Assembly: GCA_023052935.1 (NCBI GenBank)
Contig: CM041292.1
Span: 116,742,936 to 116,806,935 of the forward strand
Length of the DNA stretch: 64,000 bases
Source: Piezodorus guildinii
Lineage: Eukaryota; Arthropoda; Insecta; Hemiptera; Pentatomidae
Reading direction: 5' to 3'
This document shows, in pieces, positions 22,570 through 33,060 of the stretch; the stretch's first letter is position 1; each line of letters opens with the position of its first letter. The translations under genes and the position numbers were made by a program. The notes beneath the pieces are model-generated. The model did no database searches. It was not told where the DNA came from and saw only the letters and a program-made list of their open reading frames with translations.

Positions 22570-23540
22570 TTAACAGTTAAGAAAAAAGAAGTCATCTGCG
22601 TGTATTCACGAGTATACACGGTTACAGAAATACAAATTGAATAATCCAGAAGTGAACACAATAGATAGAAGGAATCACTATAAAATATTTTTTGTACTGC
22701 AAGCGATTTAAATGAAATGATAGAGGGTATCGAGTTTCTAGATGCTGCTTAGAGTGTAGATGCGAGAAGGTCGCTTAGAGGAAATAGATTAGATTATGAG
22801 CTATTGAAAAGGCTAATTACAATTACTAATTAGCCTACTCCAGTGGCGCTGCTCAGAGAGAGGATCTTTTGGATGGACCAGTCTGGGGTTCCTTTAGCAA
22901 ATTGTAAATGTCGTATATAGTTATGATTGTATTTTTGATCTTAATTTATTTCTCACTTTGTATTTATCTCAATAATAGATTGTATATATACAAAATTAAT
23001 ATATTTATACATTATTATACATTATATACAATATTAATAAAAGAGAAATATTAGTGAAAATATTATATTTATTGTTTTTTTCTAGATGGCCCAGCGCCTT
23101 ATGATTTTTTTTTTCTTGGTTGTTCAATGGATTGTTGGTTTCAAAACTTAATAAGAAGAATGTTAAGAGTTTACGCACATCTAACGGAAATCATTTATTA
23201 AAAATTATTGATTTATGGATTATTTTACATGATAACCAATATAAACGAAAATTAGGTAGTAAATTGTTTTTTTTTCTATTCTCTCAGCTCTAGAAGGTTT
23301 CCAAGAGATGGTAAACATTAGCAGTGTTTTTCTTATAATTAAAACAATAACTAGGAGAAAACTACTGATCCTGGATGAATTTTATAAGCTGTATTAACAT
23401 CAGTAGAAATATGATAATGTATATAAAACTAGCAGGTAACAACAATTCTGAAGTATACTGGTCTCACTGGCTGTACAAAATTAGTACTCTCTCTGGAAAA
23501 TTCGATTAAATCATGACAAGTCTAACCATATAACGTTCAC
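22570..23540. other. AT-rich spacer, no gene seen
   Basis: No family resemblance in any frame. It contains AT palindromes around 22975-23045. Confidence 0.3.
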
Positions 23541-23544
23541 AAAA

Positions 23545-23740
23545 TACTTGACCACCAATTTTTATCGGCAACAGCCAATTCTTCTGACCGACTCTGTATA
23601 TTATGTACTAACACTCGATCGAAGGATGACTTGGGACCCACATGTCAAGATGAAAACAAAGACTCTCAACCAGCGACTGAAAATAATATACTTTCTTCTG
23701 TCTAAATCATCAGAGCCGAAAACTAGATAGAAACTGAATA
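23545..23740 (+). pseudogene. Jockey-like LINE RT fragment
   Basis: The plus strand reads YYVLTLDRRMTWDPHVKMKT and KTLNQRLKIIYFLLSKSSE. This is the (V)xYLGLxLDxRLTWxPHIKxKxxxLxxRLxxxYxLL segment that follows the catalytic core in jockey-clade reverse transcriptases. Only this ~60-residue stretch survives. It lies upstream, in protein order, of the part kept at 7250-7746. Confidence 0.8.
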
Positions 23741-24330
23741 CATAAACATCTACTTAAATTAACATGCCTAACATGCCTGCTGCTTAATGTTTATAGAGCA
23801 CATTTGCTTACTGTCAGATAGCTTCTGATAGTCGCGAATGGAGAAATATGAATGGAGAAATTCTCAAAGAAAGTATGAAATTGTCTCAAGCCCACTTTCT
23901 CCGTTTAATTAAACTTCACACTTACTTCTCCCAATTGTTTTCTAAATAAACTTTTATTTTCATCTATTAAGATCAAAATTTCTTTTTCTTTTTACATTAC
24001 AAATACTACTACTGCCAAAATAATTACTTTGTTAGACGTATGAATTAAAAAACCCTCATAATAAATAAGGGAGAACAAAGAATTAGCATAAAGGCATGAG
24101 TAATTTAACCAACGTTCTCCGTTTGGACAACCTATCGACAAATCGCTGCCCTCTCTCATAATAAATATCCCTACAACTATCATTGTCTCTTTACCGCTAA
24201 GTACTCCACTATCCTTTTAGCGAATCGCCTCTAATAAATAAGGCCAAAATGGCAGACAGGCTTCATCATCACAGTCACAGACTGACCCCATATTGATATT
24301 GCTGTACAATCAACCTGCCTATAATTATTA
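23741..24330. other. Spacer, no gene seen
   Basis: A 63-codon minus-strand frame (23992-24183) lies in ordinary sequence and resembles no family. Confidence 0.3.
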
Positions 24331-25222
24331 GATTGCTAGCTGACCCGGCAAATGTTGTTCTGCCATATAAATTATTTTTAGTGAATATTTCAGTTGTTAA
24401 ATAAAAAATAACAAATGTATTGTAAGTGTGTAGGGAGGGATCTGTGAAAGAAAGAGGAATGGAGTACTATAGCCGCCAATAGAAAAAAAACGACAAAACA
24501 CCAACTACTTATTTTCTCAATTCAAGAGAGAGATGAAAATAAATTTTGTTTACATATTTACAAATTGACAAAACATTTACAAATGATTTTGGTTGAGACA
24601 TCCTTACAATCAGCAAAATGTTTTGTTCGTTTGATAATTATAATCTATTCGCCTAATGATTAAATATGTGGTAAAATTAAATTGATATTAACTATGGTAG
24701 AAGGAAAAATTCTGCAAAAAACCTACATATAATCTCAATTTAATGTATTTCATTAAAGTACAGGACATATTCATTGTCTGATCTCTTAAAAGTTTAAAAT
24801 CAGCATTGATAAAATAGGTAAATACACAATGTGAAAACATTTGATAACCAACCGAGAAAACAACAGAAATATTGTTTCTGTTAGATTTTTTTTCCGAATA
24901 TAAAAGTAGTAATATATTCCATAATGGAGCTTTTGAAAGGTAATGGTGAGTGAAGAAAAGCTAAGTAATTGATTAATTAATCTAAAACATATGCTTCCAT
25001 CGAAAATAGATGCACCTTTTTTTTGTTACCTTTTTCAATCCTGATTTAAAGTTTCTTAAATTGATTTTAATAATGAAAGTAACTGAAAATCGTGTGTTGT
25101 GAGCACCGGATTTTTAAAGTAATGACGACGGTAAAATTATTGTTGATACAAAAATACTAAAACTAAAATGCGATTAAAAAATGCGAGAGTGAACATTTGA
25201 GGTTAAAACTATTTTTTATGTC

Positions 25223-25259
<37 letters not shown>

Positions 25260-25420
25260 CTAAGGATACCAGAATTACCAAGCAGTGTGAAATATACTTC
25301 AATTCTCATACCTGCCAAATGTACAAAAATAAAAATCATGAAAATCGGTTGAGCCGTTTTGGAGGAGTTCGATTACAAATACCGTAACATGAGATTTTTA
25401 TATATGAGATTACCGTATTT
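24330..25420 (+). repeat. Composite repeat with GACCCGGCAAA start and R1-like interior
   Basis: Starts near GCTAGCTGACCCGGCAAATG and TTGTTCTGCCATATAAATTA. It ends near ATGAAAATCGGTTGAGCCGT followed by TTTGGAGGAGT and GAGATTTTTATATATGAGAT. Both end types are, from memory, recurrent ends of non-autonomous elements in arthropods; I cannot assign a class. The interior 24880-25160 matches the R1 3' part (TAATGGTGAGTG..., ATCGTGTGTTGTGAGCACCG). A 27-bp A run lies at 25229-25255. Confidence 0.45.
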
Positions 25421-25929
25421 TGTACACCATTTACTTTTTTAACTATTAAAAGTAATATTTAATTATTAAAAATTATTTTTCCCAATTTAAAAGACATTTT
25501 TTTAATATATTATGCACTGGATCAACCATAAGGTATTTATACAACCGTTACTAAACCCGAAACACTTCATGGGATATAGTGGTACAGATATGTTTATACT
25601 CACACATACGCTTATATAGATATATAAAAAAGTTCATAGAGGTTCAATTAGCAATCAGACAACTTTTTTATGATAACGTTTTGTGATTTTACTGTTCATC
25701 GAACCTAATTAGATAAACAATTTGTTCATTAAACATGGAAGGTTTTCAGTTTTATAAGCCTGAACATGAGAAGAAAAATTATAGGATAGGGTAGGGATGG
25801 GATTTTAGAGCGATAAAAGGCTAGATTATAACGCCCGACGACATTTATAGTTTTATATGGGTCAAACTTAAGTTAATAACCGATTATGAATGAAAGAATA
25901 AGTCCAAATCAGTATATTAAAGTTGTTTC
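25421..25929. other. AT-rich spacer, no gene seen
   Basis: Nothing recognised. Confidence 0.3.
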
Positions 25930-26230
25930 AGTCGTTTTTACGTTAAGATGAAGGCTTGCGCCGGAAGAAGACGCTCCCGCAATGATTAATCGAGGAAAGA
26001 GGAAGAATTTTTTAAGCGAAGGACGAGGGGTATGAAAGATGAAAGAGAATTGATGACCCTCCTACAAAAGCTCCCTATAAGGATTTTATTATTTCATTAC
26101 ATTATTAATGCCGTGTTAAATTATTTATAAAGTTCATATGTTGCAGGGTCGTCGTCTTTATTTTTAATGCCTCAATTTATTGATGATGAATTATTAAAGG
26201 GCTTGTACATATTTAACACCAGGTCTGTGT
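25930..26230. promoter_or_regulatory. Homeodomain-site-rich island
   Basis: A non-repetitive block starting GC-richer (GAAGACGCTCCCGCAATGAT) and continuing with ATTACATTATTAATGCC, TTTATAAAG, TTTTTAATGCC and AATTATTAAAGG. Clustered TAAT/ATTA cores, set between repeats and without a frame, look like an enhancer. This is inference from motif density only. Confidence 0.25.
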
Positions 26231-26795
26231 TTTCATTCTGTCTCACTTCTTTACCACGGTTAATATATGGATATTCTTGGATTCTGTCTTCTTGATGTTA
26301 TTAGATGCGCTATTGAAAGGTTCAGTCAAATAACATGTTCCTTTTTAATAATATAAAGTCAATTCTGCCTCTCTGTATATACCTTTTTACAGAATAATGT
26401 CCAAATTTTATATAATAAGATTATGTATGCTTATTTTATTTTTACAATAATCTGCTTACAAAAAATATAAAACGTGTTGAGAAAAAATAATTCAATATGT
26501 TAACAAGTTTTATATACTTTCATCATTTTATTTGATTTTCATAATTTTTTAAAATGTAATATAGAAATAAAAAATAGCTGTTACAAGAGACCAAAAAACT
26601 ATGGGTAAAAATACATACCTAAATAATATAAACAACTATTGCTGTAGGACTTTAAATAAAAAGTATCTATATATGGATGTATGGATCTTGTAATTTTTAT
26701 TTATTAGTATTTTAATTTTACCTCAAACATGTAAGCAGACACTAAGGTACAATTAAAATACTGTTTACTAGACTCACTCCTGATTGTTAATATTA
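26231..26795. other. AT-rich spacer, no gene seen
   Basis: Nothing recognised before the target duplication of the LTR retrotransposon. Confidence 0.3.
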
Positions 26796-26799
26796 ATAA

Positions 26800-27364
26800 T
26801 GCTACGGTCAAGACAATGACGGGTGGACCACGCCTGGAGGGGCCTAGATGAGGCTAGAGACTTCTGGACCTGGACAGTCCTCGAAGTGCCTGGAAAGGCC
26901 CACCACCCTACCTGCGCCCGGGTCTAGAAGATTCGGCGGTGGTACAAATAGCTGTCCCCTGAGCCTAGGTGGGTCAGTCTTAATCCGGCTCAACAAGTAT
27001 CAGTGATGTGTCAGTGAACAGTGACAGTGAACAGTTCGTGACAGTGTGACAGTATAGTGAAACTGTGTGTCAATATTGTGATAACCGGTCGGTGGGAAAG
27101 TAGAAGACTGTAGTTTATATATGTGTTTTATAGTTGTAAGTTCTAGAATAAGTCTAACAGATTGTATGAATTTACGTAAGTAGTTTATTTGTTAGGAATA
27201 CCTCATTTTATATGTATACTGTTTAGTAGTTAAGCTAGTGATTCCATTAATATTGTTAATATAGTGGTTAGTAATCCCTTTGTATTTGTGTTTTCTGTAT
27301 TTAATAAATATTTGTAATTTGTAAACTGGAGTAGTTCATTTCTCACACCCCGTAGCCCGTAACA
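26800..27364 (+). repeat. 5' LTR
   Basis: Begins TGCTACGG and ends CCGTAACA, imperfect inverted ends with the canonical TG...CA. No difference from the 3' LTR was seen on reading all 565 bp. It contains a cluster of (C)AGTGAACAGTGACAGTG-type short repeats (about 27006-27060), a TTTATATATG TATA-like site (about 27114), and an AATAAA polyadenylation-type signal at about 27303. Confidence 0.95.
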
Positions 27365-27367
27365 ATT

Positions 27368-27384
27368 TGGTGTCAGGTGTGGGG
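27368..27384 (+). other. Candidate primer-binding site
   Basis: TGGTGTCAGGTGTGGGG starts 3 bp after the 5' LTR. It begins with TGG, the complement of a tRNA 3' CCA. The priming tRNA was not identified. Confidence 0.6.
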
Positions 27385-27448
27385 TCATTGTAAATGGTTA
27401 TAATTTTGGTTTTCTTGTTTTTGTAATTATTGGGCTACTGTGTGGAAA

Positions 27449-30400
27449 ATGACTTCTCAGAGTGTTAGACTGAATGATTTAAAAGTTGCAGACTTAAGAC
27501 GGGAGTTAGAAGAACGAGATCTGGATACTTCCGGAACGAAATTAGTACTGCAACAACGCTTGCGCCAATTTTTTGTTGATTCAGGGGAAAATCCAGACGA
27601 GATTACGTTTGAAAATGATTTCAGTAAGTTGTCTGCAACTTTTAAAACTGAATTAGGCACTGTTAAAAATGAGTTAGGTACTGTTAAAAATGAGTTAGGT
27701 AATGTAGAAAAGAAGTTAGGTAATGAATTAAGTACTGTTAAAAATACATTGGAGGCTAAGTTAGGCAATTTAGAAACTAAGTTAATGGAAAGTGTAGATA
27801 ATAAGTTAGCTGATGTAGAATCTAGATTAGGAGAAAAAGTCGATTCTGTAGAAAATGAACTTAGGGTAAGAATAGAAGCTCTAGAAGAACGTATGAACAA
27901 CCCAACGACAATCGACACCGACCAACCCTCTGAGAGAAGCCCTCACAACACCATTCCCTCCGCCAATGCTGGGATGCCACCAACACACAACACCATCCCA
28001 TTGTTCGACGGGAAGACGCCATGGGAGGACTACATGACTCTCTTCGAGACAGCGGCTTCGATCCACGGGTGGTCAAAGGAGACGCAAGCATCAGCGTTGT
28101 GCCTAGCCTTGCGTGGAGACGCCTTAGGAGTGCTACAGGGGATGCCCATGTCGGAGCGGTGCAACTACAGTGAGCTGATGAAAAGACTGGAGATGCGTTT
28201 CGGCCATCGCCACATGGACCAACTATACCGTTCCCAGTTAAAGAACAGGGTCCAGAAGACCAACGAGACGCTGCAGGAATTTGAAGCAGATATCGCCCGG
28301 CTAGTGAGGAATGCCTACCCAACGGTCACCGACGACGTCTACGAGAGCTTGGCTATCGACAAATTCCTGGATGGACTTCGAGACCCGGAAACCCAACAGG
28401 CAGTGAAACTCGCACGCCCTAAAACTTTGGGCGATGCATTGTCGCAGGCCATGGAATTCGAGGCTGTCAGGCAGTCAGTCCGTGGACATGCACGGGTTCG
28501 AGCGGCAGAAGCGGAGCCTAACACGGCCCCCACCATCGAGGACATAGTAGCAAAGGTCTTGGAAGCCCTCAGGACCCGCAAAAAGGAGATACGCTGTTGG
28601 AGCTGCGGTCAACTTGGACACCCCAGAAGCAAGTGTCCTACCAGGAAGCCGGAAAAGCCAGCAACAGTGTTGCGGACTACGGTCGTTACCGACGGTTGGC
28701 AGGACACACAACTGGCAAAGGAACAGGACGAGGACCCGGACTTGAAACAAATAAGGGAATGGAAGCTATCAGGCCAAAGGAGACCAAGCTGGCAGGATGT
28801 TGCTCCAATGTCGAAAAATATAAAAACCTATTGGGCTCAATGGGACTCCATTCTACTGGACAAAGGTCTGCTGAAACGAGCATTGGAGGACACAGAGGGA
28901 GATCAGCGGAGACTACAGCTCATCGTACCAAAGATTAAAGTGCCCGAAGTACTGAGGGAATTACATGATGGAGCATCTGGTGGCCACCTTGGAGTTCACC
29001 GGACATTAGAAAAGGTTCGTGAACGCTTTTACTGGGCAAACCTCAAGGACGATGTGTTAGATTGGTGCCGGCGGTGTGCAACTTGTGCCGCCTCTAATGG
29101 ACCGATAAGGAAAAAGAAGGCACCTATGAAGAAATACAACGTAGGAGCACCATTCGAGAGAATAGCGGTAGACATCGCTGGCCCTTTTCCTGTGACAGAT
29201 AATGGCAACCGATACATTCTCGTGGCCATGGATTATTTTTCAAAGTGGGTGGAAGCTTACGCCCTTCCGAATCAGGAGGCCGCCACGGTTGCAGATGTTC
29301 TCGTGAAGCAGCTCGTCAGTCGGTTTGGGGTGCCCATGGAACTTCATGCTGACCAAGGAAGAAACTTTGAGTCGGCAGTCTTCACCAGGATGTGCGAGGC
29401 TCTAGGAATACGGAAGACCAGAACGACGCCTCTTCACCCTCAGTCCGATGGCATGGTAGAGCGCATGAACAGGACGATGGGTCGATATTTGGCCAAGGTA
29501 GTTTCTGGCCATCAGCGAGACTGGGACCAATATCTTCATCTGTTCCTGCTAGCCTATCGTAGTTCAGTCAATGAAACGACAGGGCAGACCCCCGCCAATG
29601 TCGTGTTCGGTAGAGAACTACGCTTGCCTTGCGATCTGAAATTCGGTTTCAAGCCTGATGAGGAGGTCGCCGGAGAAGACTACGTCACGAACCTACGGAA
29701 GCGAATGAACACTATTCATGAGAAGGTTCGCACAAACATCCAGGGAGCAAGTGACAGAATGAAGGAGCGTTATGACATCAAGGCAGAGAAAGGTGGCTTC
29801 CAACCTGGAGACTTGGTCTGGCTACACGATCCTCGAAGAAGGCAAGGCTACTCACCGAAACTTCAAAACTCCTGGGACGGACCGTATGAGGTCATCAAGA
29901 GGATCAATGATGTCATCTATAGGATCAGGAAGCAGCCCAAAGGAAAACCCAAGGTAGTCCATTTCAACCGATTGGCTCCATACAAGGGAAACCATGGCCC
30001 TACAGAGGAACAGCAAGTGAGGAACCTCACCGACAAGGACCTAACTCCCCATCCTAAGGCGCCAGACTCCCGTAGGGTAACGCAGACAGTTTACAGAGAC
30101 ATATTCTCGTTACCGGTAGACTATGCTCTAGCACACTGTGTCGCCGAACATCTGAGGAATTCCCGGGGGATTGCGACGGTCTTCAGGAAGAAGTTCGCTG
30201 GAATTGAAGAGCTGGAACGCCAGGGACCCAGAGTTGGGAAGACTCTCCATCAAGAGCATGAAGGCCGGCACCTGTTTTACTTGGTTACCAAGAGTTCATC
30301 AGAGCAGAAGCCGACATACGACACACTGCGCCGGAGTCTTGACGACCTGCGGAGAAAGCTTCTGGAACTGCGTGTCACCAAGCTCGCCATCCCGAAGTTG

Positions 30401-30616
30401 GGTTGTGGATACGATGGCCTGGAGTGGAGGATTGTCAGGAACATGGTAGAAGAGACGTTCGCCAACTCTGGAGTCATCATAATGGTATGCACGTTCAACC
30501 CCTGGAAAGACAAAACACCTACATCGGAGGAAGATCAGCATCGCTCAGCTTCTGCAATCTGTGCTCTGGGGCAGAGCACGTCTAAGGAGGGGGTAGTGCT
30601 ACGGTCAAGACAATGA
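27449..30616 (+). CDS. Gag-integrase-macro domain polyprotein
   Basis: 1055 residues from the first ATG; the frame is open 9 nt further upstream, but from a GTG. Domains in order: SAP-like DNA-binding motif (7-42, LKVADLRREL...LDTSGTK); repeat-built coiled coil (about 60-150, ELGTVKN units); Gag (about 181-336); CCHC knuckle C383-C386-H391-C396; integrase HHCC (H513, H517, C543, C546); catalytic core D575, D635, E671 (DD35E); GPY module near residue 810. The C-terminal macro domain (about 878-1025) has YRDIFSLPVDYALAHCVAEH and KLGCGYDGLEW. K948 and D989 sit where TARG1/OARD1-type ADP-ribose hydrolases have their catalytic Lys and Asp. Protease, RT and RNase H are absent between residues ~400 and ~430, where the post-RNase H linker (EDPDLKQIREW) follows almost directly on Gag. 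The stop lies inside the 3' LTR. Confidence 0.93.
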   Translation: MTSQSVRLNDLKVADLRRELEERDLDTSGTKLVLQQRLRQFFVDSGENPDEITFENDFSKLSATFKTELGTVKNELGTVKNELGNVEKKLGNELSTVKNTLEAKLGNLETKLMESVDNKLADVESRLGEKVDSVENELRVRIEALEERMNNPTTIDTDQPSERSPHNTIPSANAGMPPTHNTIPLFDGKTPWEDYMTLFETAASIHGWSKETQASALCLALRGDALGVLQGMPMSERCNYSELMKRLEMRFGHRHMDQLYRSQLKNRVQKTNETLQEFEADIARLVRNAYPTVTDDVYESLAIDKFLDGLRDPETQQAVKLARPKTLGDALSQAMEFEAVRQSVRGHARVRAAEAEPNTAPTIEDIVAKVLEALRTRKKEIRCWSCGQLGHPRSKCPTRKPEKPATVLRTTVVTDGWQDTQLAKEQDEDPDLKQIREWKLSGQRRPSWQDVAPMSKNIKTYWAQWDSILLDKGLLKRALEDTEGDQRRLQLIVPKIKVPEVLRELHDGASGGHLGVHRTLEKVRERFYWANLKDDVLDWCRRCATCAASNGPIRKKKAPMKKYNVGAPFERIAVDIAGPFPVTDNGNRYILVAMDYFSKWVEAYALPNQEAATVADVLVKQLVSRFGVPMELHADQGRNFESAVFTRMCEALGIRKTRTTPLHPQSDGMVERMNRTMGRYLAKVVSGHQRDWDQYLHLFLLAYRSSVNETTGQTPANVVFGRELRLPCDLKFGFKPDEEVAGEDYVTNLRKRMNTIHEKVRTNIQGASDRMKERYDIKAEKGGFQPGDLVWLHDPRRRQGYSPKLQNSWDGPYEVIKRINDVIYRIRKQPKGKPKVVHFNRLAPYKGNHGPTEEQQVRNLTDKDLTPHPKAPDSRRVTQTVYRDIFSLPVDYALAHCVAEHLRNSRGIATVFRKKFAGIEELERQGPRVGKTLHQEHEGRHLFYLVTKSSSEQKPTYDTLRRSLDDLRRKLLELRVTKLAIPKLGCGYDGLEWRIVRNMVEETFANSGVIIMVCTFNPWKDKTPTSEEDQHRSASAICALGQSTSKEGVVLRSRQ
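30584..30593 (+). other. Polypurine tract
   Basis: AAGGAGGGGG lies 3 bp before the 3' LTR, the expected site for plus-strand priming. It is also translated, as part of the polyprotein's last codons. Confidence 0.8.
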
Positions 30617-31161
30617 CGGGTGGACCACGCCTGGAGGGGCCTAGATGAGGCTAGAGACTTCTGGACCTGGACAGTCCTCGAAGTGCCTGGAAAGGCCCAC
30701 CACCCTACCTGCGCCCGGGTCTAGAAGATTCGGCGGTGGTACAAATAGCTGTCCCCTGAGCCTAGGTGGGTCAGTCTTAATCCGGCTCAACAAGTATCAG
30801 TGATGTGTCAGTGAACAGTGACAGTGAACAGTTCGTGACAGTGTGACAGTATAGTGAAACTGTGTGTCAATATTGTGATAACCGGTCGGTGGGAAAGTAG
30901 AAGACTGTAGTTTATATATGTGTTTTATAGTTGTAAGTTCTAGAATAAGTCTAACAGATTGTATGAATTTACGTAAGTAGTTTATTTGTTAGGAATACCT
31001 CATTTTATATGTATACTGTTTAGTAGTTAAGCTAGTGATTCCATTAATATTGTTAATATAGTGGTTAGTAATCCCTTTGTATTTGTGTTTTCTGTATTTA
31101 ATAAATATTTGTAATTTGTAAACTGGAGTAGTTCATTTCTCACACCCCGTAGCCCGTAACA
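30597..31161 (+). repeat. 3' LTR
   Basis: 565 bp, apparently identical to the 5' LTR by eye, ending CCGTAACA and followed by ATAA. The polyprotein stop codon (TGA, 30614-30616) is in its first 20 bp. Confidence 0.95.
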
Positions 31162-31165
31162 ATAA

Positions 31166-33060
31166 TATTGTTGTTAAATTGAAAAAACGAAACAAAGAAT
31201 ACAAGGAAAAACGGTATATGATATATTATCCTATATTATCGTCTAGAAGAACATAGGTAAATATATGTTTCCAAAAAACTTCAGTGATTATACATACATG
31301 TAATTTTATTTCTTGATAAGTATACTAATGTTTATAAGTATTAATATATAAAGCACTTTAGCAGTCTTGATGAAATTTAATAGCAAATTAAATTTTAATC
31401 AAATAATAACAAGGAATTCTATGTACAATTGAAAGATTTTTAGTCAAAAGTAAGTACGTCATGCAACATGCATAAAATCAATCTTTAAAAAAAATGTTCC
31501 ATGAAAAAAAGATGTTTTGTATAAAAATTGTATCAACGGAACAATATAAAAATGTATACAAAATCACTAACTAAAGAAAGGTAGCATCAAAATACAGAAA
31601 CAGATAACTATAAAGTTCAGTTGCTTAATTTTGATGTTCTTAAGTAGTTTACAGAAGGAAATAAGAAATCCGTAAATATTTTGAAGAGTAAAGCATTCGT
31701 TGTATTAAATAAAGAACTTTAAATTCTAACTACACATGCCATGTAAGTTAGAAACTATTAAATCTATTAACCTGCATGTTTTTCACTCTTTGATTACACA
31801 GAGTTACAATGGAAAAACAATGCGGGACTGTAATTTCAAATAGTTTGGATGATTTTTCAAAACCATATTTTAATGTTACAGACGATTGAATCACTTAGAA
31901 AAATGATTTAGCTGCTCGAAAAATCAAAATATTAATTTTTTTAAGAGACATCACTAGTAAATAAGGGAATGGTTGATAGGACCAAGCACGATAAATGAAG
32001 GAGAAAAAAAATTATAAACCACGGTATTTATGGGTTTTTAATCCTTAGAAACTGGAACATAGACGGACAAGTGAAGCATTTTTATTCCTTTAAAACCGCA
32101 TGGATACATGGAATTAAAAATATATTTATTTGATTACTGGATCTTCTTTATGAATTTAATCATGGATCGATATCATTATCCCAAGTCTATATTTAATTTT
32201 CTTAAAACATCACTATTCCTTTAAATACAGAAGTAAAAATTATTGAAAATGTTAATATTAATAAAATAAAATTCACATTGTTTTAAGAAAAATAAAATAT
32301 AAATTAGAATAATACTTCACTCAAGCAACTTATTAATAAAACTTCACGTACAAATTCATGTGAAACTACAAATGAATTTTCAAAAAGCAGATTGTTTTAT
32401 TTCGATGTTTAAATCTTGTAAATACTTGGGAGAAAATTGATACTCTAATATATTTAATTTTTAAATCATTATTTTTTTCTCAAACTTTAAATTTTCGATA
32501 TTTAAAAATTCATAGATATTTCATAAATCAATTTTAACATGCTATATTTCAGGGAATTGATACGTTGATTTCCAAAAGGTACTATGTCTATTTTAGGAAC
32601 TTTCACAAGAAGCACAGAACTCTCTTATTAATATATTATTAAACCAACTTATTTGATTCTTTTCACATTAAAAACTAGAATGTTTTATTTTATTTTTTTT
32701 GTTTGTTTTTTACTATATAAATAACACAATATTAAATTTATGGAATGAAATGTTTTAGTATGACTTATATCTTTAAAAAATAACTGCATATCTAAATCGC
32801 GTTTTTAAAGGACTTGAGAGGTCATTAGACAAAATAAAATAAAAGATTTAGATAAAACTAAATAATTAGAATACAAATATGTCAAAGTATCAATTACGTA
32901 AAAGATGTCCTTAAATAACTTTTGTAAATCAAAGTCTCAATTGATCTTCAAAATCTTCAGGGCTAAAATTAAATTAAGGTTTTCCATATTTTCGATAAAT
33001 TAAATTTACTGATCATATTTTAGTTAAAACTTTTTAATTTATATTTTATTGAATTTTACA
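31166..33060. other. Long AT-rich stretch, no gene seen
   Basis: About 1.9 kb of very AT-rich DNA without frames above chance and without recognisable repeats. Confidence 0.35.

Larger units (their letters stand above)
26796..31165 (+). mobile_element. Ty3/gypsy-type LTR retrotransposon with a macro domain, non-autonomous
   Basis: The complete insertion includes the 4-bp duplications ATAA at 26796-26799 and 31162-31165. The element proper is 26800-31161. It has two 565-bp LTRs, a candidate primer-binding site, one long frame and a polypurine tract just before the 3' LTR. Integrase lies 3' in the polyprotein with HHCC, DD35E and GPY modules, which places it in Ty3/gypsy. The ~3.2-kb interior lacks protease, reverse transcriptase and RNase H, so it must depend on proteins supplied by another element. 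The apparently identical LTRs imply recent integration. Confidence 0.95.

Noticed and set aside
27457..28883. Several open frames of 60-153 codons on the minus strand
   Set aside because: They lie antisense to the retrotransposon polyprotein, have no family resemblance, and follow from its GC-rich coding sequence.
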